Shown: in pieces, positions 10,247-18,750 of the stretch
Layout: every line of letters starts with the position of its first letter
How positions within the stretch are numbered: the stretch's first letter is position 1
NCBI RefSeq assembly: GCF_029714365.1
Contig: NZ_CP121659.1
Coordinates: forward strand, 2,666,001-2,730,000
DNA: 64,000 nucleotides
Direction of reading: 5' to 3'
Origin: Sinorhizobium terangae
GTDB lineage: Bacteria > Pseudomonadota > Alphaproteobacteria > Rhizobiales > Rhizobiaceae
Program-made: the position numbers and the translations under genes
Notes under the pieces: generated by a model
Told to the model about the DNA's origin: nothing
What the model saw: the letters and a program-made list of their open reading frames with translations, nothing else
Database searches by the model: none

Positions 10247-10521
10247 CGGCCGTTCTCCCTGGCGAAGACAGCACCATCGGTCACGGAGTGGACCTCATGG
10301 GTAAACGTGTCGCGGTCGACCACGAGGAAGCGGCGGCAGCCCGCCACGTGCTGCCAGTGCTCAAGCGTACGCCCCCGCGGATTGGCGCGCACATAGACAT
10401 AATCGTGCCAGGCTTCGTCCGATGCGGTCGGCACCGGGCGAACGAGCGATGCGTCGCCGCGGATCGCAAACTCTTCCTTCGGGCGGACCCCGCAATGGGG
10501 ACAGGTGATCAGGCTTGCCAT
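10243..10521 (-). CDS. soxD: sarcosine oxidase delta subunit (zinc-binding)
   Basis: A 92-residue protein beginning MASLITCPHCG. Cys7 and Cys10 (CPHC) with His58 and Cys62 (QHVAGC) match the zinc ligands known for the delta subunit of heterotetrameric sarcosine oxidase. The start at 10521 is fixed by this N-terminus; the frame stays open far upstream across soxB but that part is a shadow. soxB ends 77 nt upstream and soxA begins at the ATGA overlap downstream. It has a structural role in the enzyme complex. Confidence 0.93.
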   Translation of the reverse strand: MASLITCPHCGVRPKEEFAIRGDASLVRPVPTASDEAWHDYVYVRANPRGRTLEHWQHVAGCRRFLVVDRDTFTHEVHSVTDGAVFARENGR

Positions 10522-10598
10522 CGTCTTGTCCTTGGACCCGCGCGGATCCAGTTGGTTCGAAATGCGACCGCGAGGGAGAGAGCGGTTCGCCGCTTCTG

Positions 10599-11849
10599 TC
10601 AGTGAAGATTGGGTTGCGGACCGGCACCGGCCTCGTCGACCGCATAGCCGCGGGCAAAGCGGTCGAGCCTCAGGGCACGCGCGACCGGATGCGTGTCGTT
10701 CTTGGCGATCAGGTGAGCGAAGCAGTAGCCCGATGCGGGCGTCGCCTTGAAACCACCGTAGCACCAGCCGCAGTTCAGATAGAGATTGTCGATCGGCGTC
10801 CGGTCGATGATCGGCGATCCGTCCATGCTCATGTCCATCACGCCGGCCCAGGAGCGCAGGACCCGGACGCGCGAAAGGCCCGGGATCATCGTCACCCCCT
10901 CCTCCATCACATGCTCGGCTGTCGCGAGGTTTCCGCGCTGGGCATAGGAGGTGTAACCGTCGATCTCCGCCCCGAAGACAAGGCCGCCCTTGTCGGACTG
11001 CGAGATATAGAAATGCCCGCCGCCGTAGACGATCACATGATCGATGCAGGGCTTCAGCGCTTCGGTCACGAAGGCCTGAAGCACATGGCTCTCGATCGGC
11101 AGCTTCAGCTCCGCCATCTCGCCGACGCGGGAGGTGTTGCCCGCGGCCGCCAGCGCCAGCTTCCCACAGCCGATGAAGCCCTTGGTCGTCTCGACCCCGG
11201 TGACGACGCCACTTTCGCGGCGAATCGCGGTCACCTCGCAATGTTCGATGATATCGACCCCATGGCGGTCGGCGCCGCGCGCGTAACCCCAGGCGACCGC
11301 ATCGTGCCGGGCCGTACCGGCGCGCCGCTGCAGGAGCCCGCCGAGGATCGGATAGCGGGCGTGGTCGTAGTTGAGGAAGGGGATCATCTTCTTCAACTGG
11401 TCGCGCTCGATCAGCTCGGCCGCCACGCCCTCCATCCACATGGCGTTGCCGCGCCGGATGTAAGCGTCGCGCTGGCCGTCGCTGTGGTAAAGCATGATGA
11501 CGCCGCGCTGCGACAGCATCACATTATAGTTCAGCTCCCGCTCCAGCCCTTCCCAAAGCTTCATCGAGAATTCGTAGAACGGTTCGTTGCCCGGCAGCAT
11601 GTAGTTGGAACGCACGATCGTCGTGTTCCGTCCGACATTTCCTGAGCCAAGATAGCCCTTCTCCAGTACGGCGACGTTTTTGACGCCGAATTCCTTGGCG
11701 AGATAGTAGGCTGCGGCGAGGCCATGACCGCCGCCGCCGATGATGATCACATCATAATGCGATTTCGGTTCGGCCTGTCGCCATTGCGGCTTCCATTTCA
11801 GATTTCCGGAAAGAGCGTTCTTGACGATCGAGAATGCGGAATAACGCAT
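10599..11849 (-). CDS. soxB: sarcosine oxidase beta subunit
   Basis: A 416-residue flavoprotein. The start at 11849 gives the standard N-terminus MRYSAFSIVKNALSGN; an upstream in-frame extension to 11930 lacks family similarity. The FAD-binding Rossmann motif VIIIGGGGHGLAAAYYLA lies at about residues 34-52, followed by GRNTTIVRSNY. AGTARHDAVAWGYARG near residue 180 contains the His that covalently binds FMN in characterised TSOX beta subunits. This subunit carries the sarcosine oxidation site. It is the first gene of soxBDAG and is divergent from cysQ across a 226-bp gap that should hold both promoters. The remaining one-carbon genes (glyA, folD, purU) often linked to this operon are not present here. 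Confidence 0.95.
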   Translation of the reverse strand: MRYSAFSIVKNALSGNLKWKPQWRQAEPKSHYDVIIIGGGGHGLAAAYYLAKEFGVKNVAVLEKGYLGSGNVGRNTTIVRSNYMLPGNEPFYEFSMKLWEGLERELNYNVMLSQRGVIMLYHSDGQRDAYIRRGNAMWMEGVAAELIERDQLKKMIPFLNYDHARYPILGGLLQRRAGTARHDAVAWGYARGADRHGVDIIEHCEVTAIRRESGVVTGVETTKGFIGCGKLALAAAGNTSRVGEMAELKLPIESHVLQAFVTEALKPCIDHVIVYGGGHFYISQSDKGGLVFGAEIDGYTSYAQRGNLATAEHVMEEGVTMIPGLSRVRVLRSWAGVMDMSMDGSPIIDRTPIDNLYLNCGWCYGGFKATPASGYCFAHLIAKNDTHPVARALRLDRFARGYAVDEAGAGPQPNLH

Positions 11850-12075
11850 GAAGACATCCAGTTCACTTGCGCGGCCACCTTTGCACAAGCAAGGCGCAAC
11901 GCAAAGATGCAAGACGCCTTGCGGCCGCAAAATGCCGCTGTAACGGGTTTTTCTCGCGGCAATGCCAGGAGCTTCCGCGATTGCGGCAAAGAGACAGATT
12001 TGAGTATGAAGGAAGGAAGGCTATCGGTGTTCCGCCAATCCCATGCGAATCGGGGCGCTGGCGCGGAAAAGAAGA

Positions 12076-12858
12076 ATGGCGATGCTGGAAACATTGGAAA
12101 GATCGGCGCTCGCAGCCGGAAGGGCGATCCTGGACATTTACAACGCCGGACCGGCCATCAGCTATAAAGCCGACACCTCACCCGTTACCGACGCGGATCA
12201 TGGTGCCGAACGCATAATCCTCGCCGATCTCACGGCGAGCTTTCCCGACATTCCCGTCATCGCTGAGGAAGCAGTCGCGGCGGGACATGTCCCCGATATT
12301 TCGGGAAAGCGCTTCTTTCTTGTTGATCCCCTGGACGGCACCAAGGAGTTCGTCGGGCGCAACAGCGATTTCACCGTCAACATCGCGTTGATCGAGGAGG
12401 GCGTGCCCGTTGCCGGCGTGGTTTATGCGCCCGCGCTCGGCATCCTCTATTCGGCAAGTTCCAAGAAGGCGAAGAAGGCCTTGATCGAGGATGATCACAT
12501 AGCCGGACCTCAGGCGGTTATCGGCTGTCGCATCTGCGGCGATCGGCCGCTCGCACTGACCAGCCGCTGGCACAACAGCGCAGAGACGATCGCCTATCTC
12601 GCCGATCACGGCATTACCGACTATGAGGCTGTCGGTTCATCGCTGAAATTTTGCCTGCTGGCCGAAGGCCTTGCCGACATCTACCCGCGCTTCAGCCGCA
12701 CCATGGAATGGGATACCGCGGCCGGCGACGCCATCCTGCGCGCGGCCGGCGGCGAGACGCTGACCATGGAAGGAAGCCCCCTCACCTACGGCAAGCGCAA
12801 CCAGGACCACGACAGCGATTTTGCAAACCCTTGGTTCGTCGCCCGCGGCAGGCCGTGA
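12076..12858 (+). CDS. cysQ: CysQ-like 3'(2'),5'-bisphosphate nucleotidase
   Basis: An inositol-monophosphatase-superfamily enzyme of about 260 residues. It hydrolyses 3'-phosphoadenosine 5'-phosphate (and PAPS) to AMP (and APS), recycling the by-product of sulfotransfer. Metal and catalytic motifs are intact: PVTDADHGAERII, IAEEAVAAG, DPLDGTKEF and WDTAAGDAIL. DGTKEF is the CysQ form of the signature. I place the start at 12076 (MAMLETLERS), preceded by a purine-rich GGAAAAG; 12082 is equally possible, and an in-frame GTG/ATG extension to 12043 adds residues without homology. Divergent from soxB and convergent with the receiver-domain gene 11 bp away. Confidence 0.87.
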   Translation: MAMLETLERSALAAGRAILDIYNAGPAISYKADTSPVTDADHGAERIILADLTASFPDIPVIAEEAVAAGHVPDISGKRFFLVDPLDGTKEFVGRNSDFTVNIALIEEGVPVAGVVYAPALGILYSASSKKAKKALIEDDHIAGPQAVIGCRICGDRPLALTSRWHNSAETIAYLADHGITDYEAVGSSLKFCLLAEGLADIYPRFSRTMEWDTAAGDAILRAAGGETLTMEGSPLTYGKRNQDHDSDFANPWFVARGRP

Positions 12859-12869
12859 CGCCGGTGGCA

Positions 12870-13307
12870 TCAGCCACCGCGCTGGCCATGCGCAGCCTCG
12901 ATAAGGCTGCCGATCGTCATTTCGCTGAAGGGTTTGTCGATCCTCGGAATATCGCGCAGATGCTCCGGCCAGGGAAAGGATTCGCCGTATCCGCTGGTAA
13001 AGCCGACCATGATGCCGCGCGCGATCATGGCATCGGCGACGACGAAGCTTGTATCGTTATCGAGATTGACGTCGATGAGGGCAAAGTCGATGGAATGCGC
13101 GTTCGCGATTTCCATCGCCTGCTCGGCATTGGTGGCAACATGAACCTCTGCCACTCCCAGGGATGTGAGGATTTCCTCGGCGTCCATTGCAATGATGAAA
13201 TTGTCTTCCAAAACGAGAACCGTCTTTATCGTCGGCGGAATTTCGTTGCTTTGCACTCCCGGCGCCCTTTCAGAAGCTCTGCCAGACCAAGGTTCGATCT
13301 CGAGCAA
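12870..13307 (-). CDS. single-domain response regulator (CheY-like receiver)
   Basis: A 145-residue protein consisting of a receiver domain only. Conserved positions are present: acidic pair E34-D35 (VLVLEDN), phosphoacceptor D79 (LIDVNL), T104-S105 (GFTSGYG) and K125 (IDKPF). There is no output domain. Such stand-alone receivers in alphaproteobacteria often act downstream of HWE-type histidine kinases, in phosphorelays or as sinks. No kinase gene is adjacent. The true start may be internal, since the first 25 residues are poorly conserved in character and the domain begins at about residue 27. It lies 56 bp downstream of the Crp/Fnr gene on the same strand. Confidence 0.82.
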   Translation of the reverse strand: MLEIEPWSGRASERAPGVQSNEIPPTIKTVLVLEDNFIIAMDAEEILTSLGVAEVHVATNAEQAMEIANAHSIDFALIDVNLDNDTSFVVADAMIARGIMVGFTSGYGESFPWPEHLRDIPRIDKPFSEMTIGSLIEAAHGQRGG

Positions 13308-13363
13308 CCAACCTAGGCGCTAAAGAGCGGTTCGGCACTTAAAAATGACATGTGACCGGTGCA

Positions 13364-14119
13364 TCAGATGAATGGCCGCTTGTGCTCGCTGATACCCTTC
13401 CACTCGGCAATCGCAAGCAGCCCATCAATATCGCGCACGTTGCATCCCCCGTCCACCCAGCGAATGAGCCCGCGGTCGGCAAGCTTCTTCAGTGTCTTGT
13501 TGGTGTGGACGACCGAAAGGCCAAGCGTGTCGGCGACGTGTTGTTGGCGGATCGGGATCGCGACTCGATTGCCCCGAAAGAGGTCCAATACTTTTGCTCT
13601 TTGATAAAGGAAGGAGAGGAGATAGGCGGCCCTCTCGAGTGCGGAACGTCGGCCAATGCTCAGCAGATGCTCGTCGAGAATCCGTTCCTCCCGGGCCGCG
13701 ATCCAGGTCAGATCATAAGCAAGGTCGGGGTGCCCGGTGAAAAGCTGATTGAGTCTGTCCCGTTCGAATACGCAGAGAGTAACCGGCGAAAGCGCCTCGA
13801 TCGAATGCTGCATTTCTCCCATCAGACTGCCTTGCAGCCCGACGATGTCGCCGGGCATCACGTAGTTCAGGATCTGGCGGCGACCGTCGTCGAGCATCTT
13901 GTACCGAAAGCCCCAACCGGAAAGCACGGTGAAGAGATGAGCGCTGTGCGTGCCTTCAAGGAGTATTGTCGCGCCGCTATCGACTGCCAGTTCCCCCGTC
14001 TTGAAGTTCGAAACGAAGGCAAGTTCCTCGGCTGCGAAATCGCGAAAGATCGCGAGCCGGCGAAGGGGACAATTCTCGCAGGGTGTGCGCTTGCTGTTCT
14101 TGCTCGCTTGGTTTGCCAT
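13364..14119 (-). CDS. Crp/Fnr-family transcriptional regulator
   Basis: A 251-residue regulator. It has an N-terminal cyclic-nucleotide-binding-like beta barrel (from FAAEELAFVSNFKTGELAVDSGATILLEG to about residue 130) and a C-terminal helix-turn-helix of HTH_Crp_2 type (IPIRQQHVADTLGLSVVHTNKTLKKL). The start at 14119 (MANQASKNSKRTPCENCPLR) is the second Met of the open frame. The N-terminal CxxCPLR pair resembles Fnr-like proteins, but I count only two Cys there plus isolated ones later, so a canonical four-Cys [4Fe-4S] sensor is not assured. Rhizobial genomes encode many such regulators; target genes cannot be assigned. Divergent from the SDR gene. Confidence 0.82.
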   Translation of the reverse strand: MANQASKNSKRTPCENCPLRRLAIFRDFAAEELAFVSNFKTGELAVDSGATILLEGTHSAHLFTVLSGWGFRYKMLDDGRRQILNYVMPGDIVGLQGSLMGEMQHSIEALSPVTLCVFERDRLNQLFTGHPDLAYDLTWIAAREERILDEHLLSIGRRSALERAAYLLSFLYQRAKVLDLFRGNRVAIPIRQQHVADTLGLSVVHTNKTLKKLADRGLIRWVDGGCNVRDIDGLLAIAEWKGISEHKRPFI

Positions 14120-14328
14120 GGACCATCTCGTGGCCGGCTGCAAAGGAACTTATTCATAAGACCCAAGCAGTGAAGTAGCGCCTACGCGCCTTGGGACAAG
14201 GACGCCTGCTGGAAAGCAATGCCATTTCAGATGTTTCACGAGCCGGTTCGACGGTGATTGCGATGGACTTGGCGCCGCCGCCGCTCTATCTCTTTCGGAC
14301 CTTTCCGCCACCAAAAGGGATCCACGCC

Positions 14329-15186
14329 ATGTCCCACGCCGCCATTGCAAAAAACCATGTCGCCGTCATCACAGGAGCTGCCTCGGGCATCGGCCTTGCC
14401 GCGGCCAAACGCTTCGCCGGCCTTGGTCTGAAGGTTGTCCTTGCCGACCTTCCAGGCGAACGCCTGCAGGCGGCTGCGGCCGAGGTGGCAAGGGTGGCCA
14501 CGGGCGGCGCAAGCGATGTCGCCGCAATCGACACGGACGTCTCCCGGCCCGACGATCTGGTGGCGCTGGCGCGCTCGGCAAGCGAGCGTTTCGGCCACGT
14601 ACATGTGCTGATGAACAATGCCGGCATCCAGCCGGGCAGTTCGATGTTCGGCCCGCTGGAAAACTGGGAAGGCGTGATCGCCGTCAATCTCTGGGGTGTG
14701 ATCAACGGCTCACGGATATTCGCGCCCGCGATGATTGCCCATGGCGAACCGGCACTGATCATCAATACCGGCTCGAAACAGGGCATCACCACGCCACCCG
14801 GCGATCCGGCCTACAATGTCTCGAAGGCCGGGGTGAAGGTCTTCACCGAGGCGCTGCAGCATGAACTGCGCAACACCGAGGGCTGCAAGGTCGCTGCGCA
14901 CCTGTTGATTCCCGGTTTCGTTTACACGTCGCTGACCGCCCACGGACGCACCGAGAAGCCGGCGGGTGCATGGACCGCGGATGAGACCGTTGACTTCATG
15001 ATGGAAAGCCTCGAACGCGGTGACTTCTATATCCTCTGCCCGGACAACGAGGTCGACCGCTCGACGGATGAGAAACGCATCCTGTGGGCGGCGGGCGACA
15101 TCGTCGAAAACCGGCCACCGCTTTCGCGCTGGCATCCGGACCATGGCGAAGCCTTCAAGGCCTTCCTCGCTGGCAAAAGCGACTGA
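14329..15186 (+). CDS. short-chain dehydrogenase/reductase
   Basis: A 285-residue NAD(P)-dependent oxidoreductase of the classical SDR family. It has the nucleotide-binding motif TGAASGIG (residues 15-22), NNAG (96-99), Ser in NTGSKQG, and Tyr162/Lys166 in YNVSK. Asp40 at the end of beta-2 (VVLADLP) suggests a preference for NAD. The start at 14329 is preceded by AAAAGGGA; the long upstream in-frame extension has no homology. It stands about 90 bp before the dioxygenase-esterase fusion on the same strand, so the two may be co-transcribed. The substrate is unknown. Confidence 0.82.
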   Translation: MSHAAIAKNHVAVITGAASGIGLAAAKRFAGLGLKVVLADLPGERLQAAAAEVARVATGGASDVAAIDTDVSRPDDLVALARSASERFGHVHVLMNNAGIQPGSSMFGPLENWEGVIAVNLWGVINGSRIFAPAMIAHGEPALIINTGSKQGITTPPGDPAYNVSKAGVKVFTEALQHELRNTEGCKVAAHLLIPGFVYTSLTAHGRTEKPAGAWTADETVDFMMESLERGDFYILCPDNEVDRSTDEKRILWAAGDIVENRPPLSRWHPDHGEAFKAFLAGKSD

Positions 15187-15278
15187 GCGCCCACTGACGT
15201 AGCCGGGCCCCAGTAGGCGGCCCCCCCGTACCCAGGCTTGAAGCGCGGTGCGCAGTTGAAGTGCGGAAGGACAAGACG

Positions 15279-16835
15279 GTGACCAGCGGCATCCACCACA
15301 TCACCCTGATCGCCCGCAAGGTGCAGGCGAATGTCGATTTTTACCTCGGCTTCCTCGGCCTGCGCCTTGTCAAGCGAACCGGCGGCTACGAGGACCCCAA
15401 TCAGTTGCATCTTTTTTACGGGGATGCGGCCGGGTCGCCGGGGTCGCTCGTCACCTTTCTGATGTGGGAGGACGGCTCGCCCGGACGCGTCGGCCATGGT
15501 CAGCCGAGCGAAATCGCCTTTGCCATCCCGCCGGAGAGCACCGGCTTCTGGCTGACGCGCGCATTGCAGTTCAACATTCAGGCGACCGGCCCTGCGCAGG
15601 AGTTCGGCGAGCCGGTGCTGCGTCTCAAGGATCCGGACGGCGTGATCGTGAAACTGGTCGGAACCAACGCGCTTGCCGAGCCTGCTCCATGGGCGAGCCG
15701 GGATATTCCGGAGACGGACGCCATCCGGCGGCTGCGCGGCGCGACCCTCCTCACGGAGAAACCCAAGGAAACCGCTCACTTCCTCCAAAATCATTTCGGC
15801 TATTCCGAAACCGGAGCAACAGCCACGATCCGGCGGTTGACATCGAAATGCGGAGACGTCATCGACGTGCGCGACGCCACCGGTTTCTGGACATCGGCGC
15901 CCGGTACGGGCACGATCGATCACATCGCCTTTCGCGCGCCGGATGAGGCGACTGTTCTTGCGGTACGCGCCGACCTCGAGCAGGAGCACGCGGGTGCCAC
16001 CAACGCGCACGACCGGAAATATTTCTTCTCGCTTTATGTGCGTGAACCGGGCGGCTCACTCTACGAGCTGGCGACAGACGGTCCGGGGTTTGCGGTCGAC
16101 GAGCCGGCGGATACGCTTGGGTCCAGGTTGTTCCTGCCGGCGCACATGGAAGCCAATCCTTCCGCGACCATGGTGAAGCTGCCGCAATTCGCCCTGCCTG
16201 GCGAGCCGCGGCTAACCCAGCGCGACCTGCCCTTCATCCACCGCTTCTATCATCCGGATGACCCGAACGATCGCACCTTCGTGCTCCTGCACGGCAGCGG
16301 CGGCAACGAGACGGACATGCTCCCCTTCGGGCATCAGGTCGATCCGCACGCCACCTTGCTTGGCGTGCGCGGCCGAAGCACCGAGGAGGGTTTCCCCCGC
16401 TGGTTCCGCCGCCTGTCGATGACGACTTTCGACCAGCAGGACATCCGCTCGGAGGCAGAGGCATTCGTCGCCTTCGTCGACGGCGCGCGCGAGGGCTACG
16501 GCCTCGCCCCAGACAAGACGGTCTTCATCGGCTATTCAAACGGCGCCAACATGCTGGCTGCCGTGATGCTGCTTTATCCCGGCCTCATCAGGAACGTGGT
16601 GATGATGCGGGCCATGGCCGCGCTCGAAGATGCGCCAACACCCGACCTTGCCGGGGCAAACATCCTGGTGCTGACGGGCAAGGAAGATCCCTACGGCAAA
16701 TATGCGCCGACCCTGGTAAAGCTCCTCGCCGACACCGGCGCAAACCTCAAGGCACTCGACATAGACACCCATCACGGCATCGGTGACGACGATGTCGAAG
16801 CCATTCGCAGCTGGATGGCGGAAACCGGTCTCTGA
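15279..16835 (+). CDS. fusion of ring-cleaving (VOC) dioxygenase and MhqD-type carboxylesterase
   Basis: About 518 residues. The first 310 form two VOC modules of the MhqO/LinE-like dioxygenase type: GIHHITLIARKVQANVDFYLGFLGLRLVK, then GTIDHIAFRAPDE, and the metal-glutamate strand [20 protein letters not shown] linker leads to a second domain of about 200 residues with alpha/beta-hydrolase features: LLHGSGGNETDM, nucleophile elbow GYSNG, Asp in LTGKEDPYG and His in DTHHGIGDDD. In Bacillus, MhqO and MhqD are separate members of the quinone/catechol stress regulon; here they are one polypeptide. The GTG start at 15279 is chosen because GGAAGGA lies 7 nt upstream; a GTG at 15261 is the alternative. 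An FMN reductase and a second dioxygenase follow on the opposite strand. The actual substrate is inference. Confidence 0.8.
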   Translation: MTSGIHHITLIARKVQANVDFYLGFLGLRLVKRTGGYEDPNQLHLFYGDAAGSPGSLVTFLMWEDGSPGRVGHGQPSEIAFAIPPESTGFWLTRALQFNIQATGPAQEFGEPVLRLKDPDGVIVKLVGTNALAEPAPWASRDIPETDAIRRLRGATLLTEKPKETAHFLQNHFGYSETGATATIRRLTSKCGDVIDVRDATGFWTSAPGTGTIDHIAFRAPDEATVLAVRADLEQEHAGATNAHDRKYFFSLYVREPGGSLYELATDGPGFAVDEPADTLGSRLFLPAHMEANPSATMVKLPQFALPGEPRLTQRDLPFIHRFYHPDDPNDRTFVLLHGSGGNETDMLPFGHQVDPHATLLGVRGRSTEEGFPRWFRRLSMTTFDQQDIRSEAEAFVAFVDGAREGYGLAPDKTVFIGYSNGANMLAAVMLLYPGLIRNVVMMRAMAALEDAPTPDLAGANILVLTGKEDPYGKYAPTLVKLLADTGANLKALDIDTHHGIGDDDVEAIRSWMAETGL

Positions 16836-16853
16836 TTCCGTGGGCTGAGCGCG

Positions 16854-17417
16854 TTATCTTGCCTTCGTCGACGCGACATACTCGGCGAAAGCCGTGATAA
16901 AGCCGCGTACTCGCTCCCTGGTCTCCTCGTCGGTCAATTTCCCCTCGCTGTCGAACACGGTGGCGGCCTTCGGCAACATCAACCGCTTGCCCGACCAAAG
17001 ATCCGCCCCGAGCGTCCGCATCACGGCAAGCCAGGCGTTCTGGCTGAGAATGGTGCCGAAATTCCCGGGGGACGCACCGGCCAATGCAAAGGGCCTGCCA
17101 CCGAACACCTTTTTGATGTCTGCCGGCGGACGGCTGAGCCAGTCGACGGCGTTCTTGAAAACGCCGGGCATCGAGTTGTTGTATTCCGGCGTGAAGAGGA
17201 TCACGCCGTCCGCCGCGATGATCTTCTGCTTGAGATCGGCCACGGGTGCCGGGATGCCGCGTTCAACCTCGACATCGCCATCGTAAAGCGGAATGCCGTG
17301 CAGCGTCGCGGTCTCGAACGCGATACCGCCGGGCGCGACGGATTTCGCTGCCCTCGCCAACGCCGTATTGAAGGAGGCCTTCCGCAGACTGCCCGATATG
17401 CCGAGTATCTTCGTCAT
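16854..17417 (-). CDS. NADPH-dependent FMN reductase (chromate/quinone reductase family)
   Basis: A 187-residue flavodoxin-fold protein. GISGSLRKASFN (residues 6-17) is the phosphate-binding loop for FMN, and PEYNNSMPGVFKNAVDWLSRP is the second conserved FMN-binding segment of the ChrR/YieF and SsuE-like group. Members reduce quinones, chromate or free FMN by two-electron transfer. It sits between two MhqO-like dioxygenase genes, which fits a quinone-detoxification role because two-electron reduction yields the hydroquinone that such dioxygenases may cleave. It is convergent with the fusion gene 18 bp away. Confidence 0.84.
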   Translation of the reverse strand: MTKILGISGSLRKASFNTALARAAKSVAPGGIAFETATLHGIPLYDGDVEVERGIPAPVADLKQKIIAADGVILFTPEYNNSMPGVFKNAVDWLSRPPADIKKVFGGRPFALAGASPGNFGTILSQNAWLAVMRTLGADLWSGKRLMLPKAATVFDSEGKLTDEETRERVRGFITAFAEYVASTKAR

Positions 17418-17500
17418 GAATGATGGTTTCCGCTTTTTCAGGATCGGCGGCCCAACGCCGCCCTCCTCACGACAATAGAACTAGAGGTCAAAGGACAAAA

Positions 17501-17531
17501 AGAAAGCCGGGAACAATGTCCCGGCTTCTTT
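17501..17531 (-). terminator. intrinsic terminator after the VOC dioxygenase gene
   Basis: Stem AAGCCGGGA (504-512 within the 17 kb line) pairs with TCCCGGCTT (519-527) around a 6-nt loop, flanked by A-rich and T-rich tracts. It begins 5 bp after the stop of the minus-strand dioxygenase and would insulate it from the FMN reductase gene downstream. Confidence 0.8.
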
Positions 17532-17535
17532 GCGA

Positions 17536-18489
17536 TTACTCCAGGGGCTTCAACCCTGCCTCGATCTGAGCCCGCTTCGGTTCCAGGAACGGCGGCAATG
17601 ACAGGCTTTCGCCGAGCGTTTCCATCGGTTCGTCCACGGCGAAGCCGGGTCCGTCGGTCGCAATCTCGAACAGGATTCCGTTCGGCTCGCGGAAATAGAG
17701 CGAGCGAAAATAGAAGCGCTCGACCTCACCGCTCGACGGCAAGCGGAAACCGTTCAGCCGTTCCGTCCACTGATGCAGCTGATCCACGTCCGGCGTGCGG
17801 AACGCGACATGGTGCACGCCGCCCGCGCCCTGGCGCGCCGGTGGCAGGCCCGGTTGGACCGCGACATGCAATTCGGCCGCAGGACCGCCCTCGCCCATCG
17901 AGAAGACATGCACCTCACCGACGCCGTCCGGTGCGGCGTAGGCGCGCACATCGGTCATGTTCATGACATGCGTGAGCACGAGCGCCGTGTTGGTGATGTC
18001 CGGCACGCTGATCGTGATCGGGCCGAGACCTTTGATCTGATGTTCGGCGGGAACCGGGCTCTTCTCCCAGGGATGCGACGGCGCAAGTCCGCCATCGTCC
18101 AGAAGCCGGAAGCGCTGGCCTTCGCCGTCCTCGAAGTCGACCGACGTCCGGCCGTCGATTTCCGTGACCTCACCGGCGGACACACTCAGCTCGGTAAATC
18201 GGCGCTTCCACCATCTCACACTTTCGGCGCTGCCGACCCGGAACCCGGTGCGCGAAATGCTGTGCGTGCCGCGTCCCTCTGGGCCAACCGGCCAGTCGAA
18301 GAACGTCAGATCAGTGCCAGGCGTTGCCTGTCCGTCGGCATAGAAAAGATGATAGGCGGCCGTGTCGTCCTGATTGACGGTTTTCTTGACCAGCCTCAGC
18401 CCGAGCGTCTTTGTGTAGAAGCGCAGGTTTTCTGGCGCGTTGGCCGTGATTGCCGTGAGATGGTGGATACCGGTCAGTTGCAAGCTCAT
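17536..18489 (-). CDS. MhqO-like ring-cleaving dioxygenase (VOC family)
   Basis: A 317-residue protein with two pairs of VOC beta-alpha-beta modules. Metal-ligand regions are visible: [19 protein letters not shown] at residues 7-25, [14 protein letters not shown] in the third module and [18 protein letters not shown] in the fourth. It is paralogous to the N-terminal part of the fused protein at 15279; the [12 protein letters not shown] segment is identical. Family members cleave hydroquinone or catechol-type rings with Fe(II), though most are assigned only by homology. It is monocistronic: its own terminator follows and a RIME-like element lies upstream. Confidence 0.83.
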   Translation of the reverse strand: MSLQLTGIHHLTAITANAPENLRFYTKTLGLRLVKKTVNQDDTAAYHLFYADGQATPGTDLTFFDWPVGPEGRGTHSISRTGFRVGSAESVRWWKRRFTELSVSAGEVTEIDGRTSVDFEDGEGQRFRLLDDGGLAPSHPWEKSPVPAEHQIKGLGPITISVPDITNTALVLTHVMNMTDVRAYAAPDGVGEVHVFSMGEGGPAAELHVAVQPGLPPARQGAGGVHHVAFRTPDVDQLHQWTERLNGFRLPSSGEVERFYFRSLYFREPNGILFEIATDGPGFAVDEPMETLGESLSLPPFLEPKRAQIEAGLKPLE

Positions 18490-18644
18490 GATTGCCTCCA
18501 GCTTGATGCGTTACGGCGGCTTTTGCGCGTCCGATAGGACGCCGGCGCCGTAGGGCGGGCATTTCGTTGAGCACAATATCGGTCGGCCCGGTCACTCCCG
18601 AAAGGGGAAACGACGCGAACAGATTGTTCTCTAAAGGAGAACGA

Positions 18645-18750
18645 TCTAGAGCGCCGTGCGTTTAACGAACGCACAAAGGACGCTTTAGCACTTTGATTCT
18701 GCAGCATCTTATCCGCTTTCAGTAATTCCACTTGAAAGCGGGATGCTTTA
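18645..18750 (-). repeat. RIME-like repeat, subtype 2
   Basis: Two adjoining palindromic modules: a GCGCCGTGCG...CGCACAAAGGACGC unit, and GCTTTCAGTAATTCCACTTGAAAGC flanked by GCATC and GATGC. The same two modules in opposite orientation occur at 37222-37330. The element overlaps the last bases of the nitrilase-family gene: the TAA stop at 18748 is at its edge. Confidence 0.7.

Noticed and set aside
11850..12075. Possible glycine-type riboswitch upstream of soxB
   Set aside because: The context made it plausible, but I could not identify the conserved paired helices of any known riboswitch in the 226-bp gap.
13364..14119. Oxygen-sensing Fnr with [4Fe-4S] cluster
   Set aside because: Only a CxxC pair is present at the N-terminus, so the full four-Cys cluster site is not evident; kept as generic Crp/Fnr.
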